A stretch of DNA of 5,125 nt, taken from positions 57,738 to 62,862 of the forward strand of contig DIXX01000062.1 of the NCBI GenBank assembly GCA_002428805.1, given 5' to 3'. Shown in pieces: positions 1 through 5,125 of this stretch. The notes under the pieces are model-generated. The model did not search any database. It was not told the origin of the DNA and was given only the letters and a program-made list of their open reading frames with translations. This stretch comes from Cetobacterium sp. UBA6069. Its GTDB lineage: Bacteria; Fusobacteriota; Fusobacteriia; Fusobacteriales; Fusobacteriaceae. Every line of letters begins with the position of its first letter. Position 1 is the first letter of the stretch. The translations under genes and the position numbers were made by a program.

Positions 1-123
1 TCAAAACAAAGCTCAATTCCTATAATAGCAGGTGGCCTTATATCTGACGAAGAGGATATAAGTCTAGCTTTAAATAGCGGAGCTGTGGCTATATCTACCA
101 CAAAATTAAATATTATAGGTTAA
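1..123 (+). CDS. glpP: GlpP, glycerol-3-phosphate-responsive antiterminator (3' end only)
   Basis: The window opens inside this gene; 40 codons and a TAA stop are visible. The tail reads IPIIAGGLISDEED followed by NSGAVAIST. This is the C-terminal phosphate-binding part of the GlpP family: a GGLI loop, then a GA-A-ST segment as in TIM-barrel phosphate sites. In Bacillus subtilis, GlpP binds glp leader mRNA when G3P is present and prevents termination. The assignment is supported by position: the gene lies directly upstream of a leader terminator and glpF-glpK, the usual neighbours of glpP. The start, the N-terminal half and the gene's own promoter lie outside the window. Because the fragment is short, another small phosphate-binding barrel protein is possible but much less likely in this context. 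Confidence 0.85.
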   Translation, partial: SKQSSIPIIAGGLISDEEDISLALNSGAVAISTTKLNIIG

Positions 124-124
124 T

Positions 125-149
125 TTAGCTAGAGATATTAGAGAAGCTA
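125..149 (+). promoter_or_regulatory. Candidate antiterminator element in the glpFK leader (proposed GlpP RNA target)
   Basis: This 25-nt element starts one base after the glpP stop codon. It holds TTAGC (125-129), a 16-nt purine-rich stretch with two AGAGA pentamers (131-135 and 140-144), and GCTA (146-149). TAGC (126-129) can pair with GCTA (146-149). GCTA is also part of the 5' arm of the downstream terminator, so the small hairpin and the full terminator cannot form together. An element with the same length, arms and paired AGAGA loop precedes the other terminator in the window at 2550-2575. That it is the GlpP binding site is inferred from the adjacent glpP gene and the known antitermination mechanism; the shared pattern is directly visible. 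Confidence 0.6.
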
Positions 150-198
150 TTCAATCAAAAGGAATTAAATGTCCTTCTTTTTTTGAATAGCTTTTTTT
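144..198 (+). terminator. Rho-independent terminator/attenuator between glpP and glpF
   Basis: An 11-bp perfect inverted repeat pairs AAGCTATTCAA (144-154) with TTGAATAGCTT (183-193). An inner 5-bp stem pairs AAGGA (159-163) with TCCTT (172-176) around an 8-nt loop. The 3' arm runs into seven T residues (192-198). It could end glpP transcripts, but its place in the short glpP-glpF gap and the candidate antiterminator overlapping its 5' arm suggest a G3P-controlled attenuator for glpFK. No convincing promoter was found between glpP and this hairpin. A TATTAT at 111-116 resembles a -10 box but has no recognisable -35 partner, so transcription may also arrive from upstream of glpP. Confidence 0.85.
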
Positions 199-228
199 AA
201 TATAAAAAAAATAATACGGGAGGGTATC

Positions 229-984
229 ATGAATGTTTTTATAGCTGAATTTATAGGAACTGCAATCTTAGTTTTACTAGGTAATGGCGTTGTTGCAAAT
301 GTAGCTTTAAGCAAAACAAAAGGAAATAATTCAGGATGGATCGTTGTCACTACAGCTTGGGGTCTAGCAGTTATGGCTGGAGCATACGCTGTTGGATGGG
401 TCAGCGGAGGTCATCTAAATCCTGCACTTACAATAGGATTTGCTATTGCTGGGCTTTTCCCTAAAAATCTTGTTTTAGGGTATATTATTGCGCAAGTTTT
501 AGGTGCAATGCTTGGACAACTATTTGTTTTTTTAACTTATAAGAAACACTACGATGAAACAACTGATACTGGTTCTATTTTAGCTACATTCTCTACTGGT
601 CCTGCTATTAGAGATTTAAAGTGGAATTTTGTAACAGAAGCTATCGGTACTTTTATGCTAGTTTTTGGATTATTAGCTATCGGTCATATGAACAATCAAG
701 CTTTTACTGCCACACTGCCTAACGGAGAAATAATAAAAGGCTTCACAGGAATTGTCGGTCCATTACTTGCTGGATTTTATATTTGGAGTTTAGGTTTAAG
801 TTTAGGTGGTCCAACAGGTTATGCTATAAATCCTGCAAGAGATTTTGGACCTAGAATCATGCATACTATTTTACCAATTGCTAACAAAGGCGATTCTGAT
901 TGGGCATATGCTTGGGTTCCTATAGCTGGCCCTATTATTGGTGGTATAATTGGCGCATTAGCTTTCGTAGCTGCTTTTAACTAA
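229..984 (+). CDS. glpF: GlpF, glycerol uptake facilitator (aquaglyceroporin)
   Basis: This inner-membrane channel of the MIP/aquaporin family lets glycerol diffuse into the cell. The 251-residue length is normal, slightly shorter than Escherichia coli GlpF. Both pore signatures are present: NPA at 64-66 within SGGHLNPALT, and NPARD at 201-205 within GPTGYAINPARDFGP. The Asp after the second NPA is typical of glycerol channels rather than water-only aquaporins. The expected selectivity-filter residues are W44, Y198 and R204, with Tyr where E. coli has Phe. Six hydrophobic spans lie near residues 4-26, 38-58, 81-103, 133-152, 173-192 and 227-250, with the two half-helices at the NPA motifs. 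GGGAGGG at 218-224 ends four bases before ATG and fixes the start. The gene is followed 30 bases later by glpK, which traps the imported glycerol. Expression probably depends on read-through of the upstream attenuator. Confidence 0.96.
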   Translation: MNVFIAEFIGTAILVLLGNGVVANVALSKTKGNNSGWIVVTTAWGLAVMAGAYAVGWVSGGHLNPALTIGFAIAGLFPKNLVLGYIIAQVLGAMLGQLFVFLTYKKHYDETTDTGSILATFSTGPAIRDLKWNFVTEAIGTFMLVFGLLAIGHMNNQAFTATLPNGEIIKGFTGIVGPLLAGFYIWSLGLSLGGPTGYAINPARDFGPRIMHTILPIANKGDSDWAYAWVPIAGPIIGGIIGALAFVAAFN

Positions 985-1005
985 AAAATAATTTCTAAAC
1001 AATAG

Positions 1006-2529
<1,524 letters not shown>

Positions 2530-2549
2530 TAGATTAGAAAAATTGAATA

Positions 2550-2575
2550 TTAGCAATAGAGATGAAGAGAGCTAA
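2550..2575 (+). promoter_or_regulatory. Candidate antiterminator element in the dehydrogenase leader (second copy)
   Basis: TTAGC (2550-2554) and GCTAA (2571-2575) are perfect 5-bp complements around a 16-nt loop. The loop contains AGAGA twice (2558-2562 and 2566-2570), as in the element at 125-149, whose loop is also 16 nt. The second AGAGA and the GC of the 3' arm overlap the GAGAGC arm (2567-2572) of the downstream terminator. Forming this hairpin, or protein bound to its loop, would block the terminator. Recognition by GlpP in response to G3P is an inference from the matching copy next to glpP. Confidence 0.62.
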
Positions 2576-2620
2576 AAAAGTGTTGGTAACGAGTTACCAC
2601 CTTTTTGTGCTCTCTTTTTT
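2567..2620 (+). terminator. Rho-independent terminator/attenuator in the dehydrogenase leader
   Basis: This long hairpin has three stacked helices: GAGAGC (2567-2572) with GCTCTC (2609-2614), AAAAAG (2575-2580) with CTTTTT (2601-2606), and TGGTAA (2584-2589) with TTACCA (2594-2599), closed by the tetraloop CGAG. Six T residues follow (2615-2620). It could end the glpFK transcript. It also lies 37 bases downstream of the predicted -10 box and ends 26 bases before the dehydrogenase start codon, so it probably acts as a conditional attenuator for transcripts from that promoter too. The arrangement parallels the known terminator in the B. subtilis glpD leader, which GlpP overrides. Confidence 0.88.
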
Positions 2621-2646
2621 GCTATGAAAAACTAGGAGGGAATTTT

Positions 2647-4074
2647 ATGTATGATATTTTAATCGTTGGTGCTGGTATTATTGGAACTGGTATCGCTAGA
2701 GAGCTTTCTAAATATAAATTAAAAGTTGCAATTTTAGAAAAAGATACGGATGTATCTAATGAAACGACAAAAGCTAACAGTGCAATAGTACATGGGGGAT
2801 ACGATGCTAAAGAGGGGTCTCTTATGGCTAAGCTTAACGTTTTAGGTAACTCTTTATACGAAGACTTATGTAACGAGCTTTCTGTTCCATTTAAACGTAA
2901 TGGTTCGCTTGTATTAGCATTCAACGAAGAAGAAGCAGAACATCTAAAGGTTCTTTACAACAGAGGTATCATAAATAAAGTTCCTGGATTAAGTATCATT
3001 CCTCAAGAGAAGTTGAGAGAGTTAGAGCCTAATGTAGATGATAAAGCTATCGCTGCACTTCACTGTGCTTCAGCAGGGATTGTTTCTCCTTGGGAGTTTG
3101 CAGAGGCTCTTATAGATAATGCCGTTGAAAATGGGGTAGATCTTTTCTTAAATACAACCGTTAAAAATATCGTAAAAAATAATGACGTTTTTGATGTTTA
3201 TACTGACACTGGAATTTTCCATACAAAATATATTTTCAACTGTGCAGGTGTCCATGCTGATTTAATACATAACATGATTGCACCAGAGTCTTTCAAAATC
3301 CTCCCTAGAAAAGGAGAATATTTCGTTCTTGATAAAAACCAAGGAAAAAGAGTAAATCAAACAGTTTTCCAATGTCCATCAAAACTTGGAAAAGGTATTC
3401 TTGTTACTCCAACTGTCCACGGAAATCTTTTAGTTGGACCAGATGCTCAGGATATCGATAATAGATATGATGTTTCAACTGCAACAGATAGACTTGAATA
3501 TATCAAGTTTAAAGGAAGTCACTCTATTAAAGATATAAACTTCAGAGAAAACATCAGAACTTTCGCTGGAATTAGAGCTGAATCAGATAGAGGAGACTTT
3601 ATAGTTGAAGAATCTTCTGTTAAAGGGTTCTTCGATATTGCTGGAATAAAATCTCCTGGATTATCTGCTGCTCCAGCTATAACTTTAGCAGCAATAGATT
3701 TATTAAAAAATTCTGGAGCTAATCTTACTTTAAAAGATGACTTTATCACTCCTAGAAAGCACACTCTTTTCATGCATTTATCTGCAGAAGAAAAAGCTAA
3801 AAAAATAGCTGAAGATGATAGATTTGGAAGAATGATTTGTAGATGTGAGATGATTACAGAAGGTGAAATTGTTGAAGCTATACATAGACCTGTTAAAGCT
3901 ACTACTATGGATGCAGTAAAAAGAAGATGTCGACCTGGTTCTGGTAGATGCCAAGGTGGATTCTGTGGCCCTAGAGTTCAAGAGATTATTGCTAGAGAAT
4001 TAAATAAAGATATTAAAGATGTTATCTTAGATAAAGCTAATTCATATATTCTAACAGAGGAGTTGAAAAAATAA
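2647..4074 (+). CDS. glpA: GlpA-like FAD-dependent glycerol-3-phosphate dehydrogenase with C-terminal [2Fe-2S] domain
   Basis: It is expected to oxidise G3P to dihydroxyacetone phosphate with FAD and pass electrons through an iron-sulfur cluster. The 475-residue protein has an N-terminal DAO-type FAD fold: GAGIIGTG (8-15) is the dinucleotide-binding loop, E31 ends the second strand, and TTKANSAIVHGGYD (40-53) follows the flavin region. GIRAESDRGDFIVEE (308-322) and IAGIKSPGLSAAPA (331-344) are typical C-terminal flavin/substrate segments. Residues about 394-450 form a BFD-like cluster domain with CRC (398, 400) and CQGGFC (435, 440); C428 is an extra cysteine. E. coli GlpA has the same order but is longer (about 540 residues). 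An in-frame TTG at 2605 lies inside the terminator stem. The chosen ATG has AGGAGG at 2634-2639, seven bases upstream. Related family members act on other 2-hydroxyacids such as 2-hydroxyglutarate (LhgO), but the glp context favours G3P. Confidence 0.83.
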   Translation: MYDILIVGAGIIGTGIARELSKYKLKVAILEKDTDVSNETTKANSAIVHGGYDAKEGSLMAKLNVLGNSLYEDLCNELSVPFKRNGSLVLAFNEEEAEHLKVLYNRGIINKVPGLSIIPQEKLRELEPNVDDKAIAALHCASAGIVSPWEFAEALIDNAVENGVDLFLNTTVKNIVKNNDVFDVYTDTGIFHTKYIFNCAGVHADLIHNMIAPESFKILPRKGEYFVLDKNQGKRVNQTVFQCPSKLGKGILVTPTVHGNLLVGPDAQDIDNRYDVSTATDRLEYIKFKGSHSIKDINFRENIRTFAGIRAESDRGDFIVEESSVKGFFDIAGIKSPGLSAAPAITLAAIDLLKNSGANLTLKDDFITPRKHTLFMHLSAEEKAKKIAEDDRFGRMICRCEMITEGEIVEAIHRPVKATTMDAVKRRCRPGSGRCQGGFCGPRVQEIIARELNKDIKDVILDKANSYILTEELKK

Positions 4075-5125
4075 TGAGATATGATGTTGTTGTTATAGGT
4101 GGAGGTCCTGCTGGTCTTGCTGCTGCTAAATCAGCTTATGAAAACGGTGCTAAAAATATTGTTATTTTAGAAAGAGATAAAGAGTTGGGAGGTATTTTAC
4201 AACAGTGTATTCATAATGGTTTTGGTCTTCACCGATTCAAAGAGGAATTAACTGGTCCTGAATACGCTCAAAAATACATTGAATTCGTCAAAGAGCACCC
4301 AATTGAAATAAAGTTAGAAACTATGGTTTTAAACATATCTAAAGATAGAGTTATATCTATGATCAATCCTATTGATGGATATCAAGAGATTGAAGCTAGT
4401 TCTGTTATATTAGCTATGGGATGTAGAGAGAGAACTAGAGGTGCTATAGCTATTCCTGGCGAAAGACCTTCTGGAATATTTACAGCTGGAGCAGCTCAAA
4501 GATATATTAACATGGAAGGGCATATGGTTGGAAAGAAAGCTCTTATCCTTGGAAGTGGAGATATTGGACTTATTATGGCAAGACGTTTAACTTTAGAAGG
4601 TGCTAAAGTTGAAGCTGTTGTTGAACTTATGCCATTCTCTGGTGGATTAAATAGAAATATAGTTCAATGTCTTGATGATTTCAATATACCTTTACTTTTA
4701 TCTCACACTGTTGTAGATATTAAAGGAAAAGATAGATTAGAAAAAGTTGTTGTTGCAAAAGTAGATGAAAATAGAAAACCTATTCCTGGAACGGAAATCC
4801 ACTATGATTGTGACACTCTTTTATTATCTGTTGGATTAATTCCAGAAAATGACCTTTCTAAAGAAGCAGGAGTTATTTTAGATAATAGAACTAGTGGTCC
4901 AATAGTTAGTAATTCTATGGAAACAAGCATCCCTGGAGTTTTTGCTTGTGGAAATGTTGTTCATGTTCACGACTTGGTTGACTTCGTGAGTGAAGAGGGT
5001 GAAAGAGCTGGAAAGTTTGCAGCTTGTTACATCGCAGAAGAAAATTGTAAAATAGAGAATGTTTCAAATATAAAAAATGGAGACGGTATTGTTTACACTG
5101 TTCCACAAGTTATTAATTTAGATAA
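4074..5125 (+). CDS. NAD(P)/FAD-dependent oxidoreductase, partner of the GlpA-like protein (3' truncated by the window)
   Basis: The frame stays open for 350 codons to the window end with no stop. Its ATG shares one base with the preceding TAA, and GAGGAG at 4057-4062 lies inside the upstream gene, so translation is probably coupled. It is a pyridine-nucleotide-disulfide-oxidoreductase fold: GGGPAG (9-14) binds FAD, ALILGSGDIGL (156-166) is the second Rossmann loop for NAD(P)H, and GVFACGNVVHVHD (288-300) is the closing FAD motif. No CxxC redox pair is present. A lone C45 lies in GGILQQCIHNGFG, so it is not a dithiol reductase of the lipoamide type. Similar proteins commonly follow GlpA-like dehydrogenases in anaerobes, often with a small DUF1667 protein next, which would lie beyond this window. 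Its likely role is electron transfer between the dehydrogenase and NAD(P) or another carrier. It is not recognisably E. coli GlpB, so no symbol is given. Confidence 0.88.
   Translation, partial: MRYDVVVIGGGPAGLAAAKSAYENGAKNIVILERDKELGGILQQCIHNGFGLHRFKEELTGPEYAQKYIEFVKEHPIEIKLETMVLNISKDRVISMINPIDGYQEIEASSVILAMGCRERTRGAIAIPGERPSGIFTAGAAQRYINMEGHMVGKKALILGSGDIGLIMARRLTLEGAKVEAVVELMPFSGGLNRNIVQCLDDFNIPLLLSHTVVDIKGKDRLEKVVVAKVDENRKPIPGTEIHYDCDTLLLSVGLIPENDLSKEAGVILDNRTSGPIVSNSMETSIPGVFACGNVVHVHDLVDFVSEEGERAGKFAACYIAEENCKIENVSNIKNGDGIVYTVPQVINLD

Noticed and set aside
111..116. TATTAT as a glpFK promoter -10 box
   Set aside because: It matches five of six positions, but no -35-like hexamer lies 16-18 bases upstream, and such hexamers are common by chance in DNA this A+T-rich.
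124..228. A metabolite-binding riboswitch in the glpF leader
   Set aside because: The leader before the terminator is about 20 nt, too short for a known aptamer. Protein-mediated antitermination by the adjacent GlpP explains the structure better.
165..350. Minus-strand 61-codon open frame across the glpF start
   Set aside because: It overlaps the terminator, ribosome site and start of a clear GlpF gene on the other strand, has low-complexity Lys/Ile/Phe content from A+T-rich DNA, and shows no family motif.
2622..2924. Minus-strand 100-codon open frame opposite the dehydrogenase start
   Set aside because: It is entirely antisense to a well-supported gene, with no ribosome site or recognisable domain seen.
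3519..3981. Two minus-strand open frames (3519-3773 and 3778-3981)
   Set aside because: Both are antisense to the dehydrogenase, which has intact flavin and cluster motifs here. Their Ser/Phe-rich products look like complements of coding DNA.
4206..4208. C45 of the second oxidoreductase as part of a redox-active disulfide
   Set aside because: There is no second cysteine at CxxC or CxxxxC spacing, so a lipoamide- or thioredoxin-reductase-like mechanism is not supported.
4915..5106. Minus-strand 63-codon open frame
   Set aside because: It is antisense to the third FAD motif and following residues of the second oxidoreductase, with no supporting features.

Overview
This window is most of a glycerol-utilisation (glp) cluster, with all genes on the + strand. 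The DNA is strongly A+T-rich. Arginine codons are mostly AGA, ribosome binding sites are strong AGGAGG types, and gaps are short. Together with the cluster content this suggests an anaerobic Fusobacteriota member or a similar low-GC anaerobe such as a clostridium. This placement is an inference and rests on no marker gene.

Layout: the 3' end of glpP, a glycerol-3-phosphate (G3P)-responsive RNA antiterminator (1-123); a leader with a Rho-independent terminator (124-228); glpF, glycerol channel (229-984); glpK, glycerol kinase (1015-2508); a near-consensus promoter overlapping the glpK stop codon, followed by a second leader with a second terminator (2501-2646); a GlpA-like FAD-dependent G3P dehydrogenase with a C-terminal [2Fe-2S] (BFD-type) domain (2647-4074); and a pyridine-nucleotide/FAD oxidoreductase that overlaps it by one base and runs off the window (4074-5125).

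The genes form one pathway. GlpF admits glycerol, GlpK phosphorylates it to G3P, and the GlpA-like protein oxidises G3P to dihydroxyacetone phosphate. The second oxidoreductase probably passes the electrons on. GlpP would sense G3P and permit read-through of the terminators.

The most interesting observation is that the two leaders, about 2.4 kb apart, carry the same 25-nt arrangement at the 5' side of each terminator: TAGC, a 16-nt loop holding two AGAGA pentamers, then GCTA. The TAGC/GCTA arms can pair into a small hairpin that excludes the base of the terminator stem. This fits a GlpP-stabilised antiterminator that controls glpFK and the dehydrogenase genes separately. GlpP-dependent antitermination is known from Bacillus subtilis. 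The specific motif and its presence in two copies here are read directly from this sequence. I found no CRISPR array, mobile element, RNA gene or otherwise novel multigene system.
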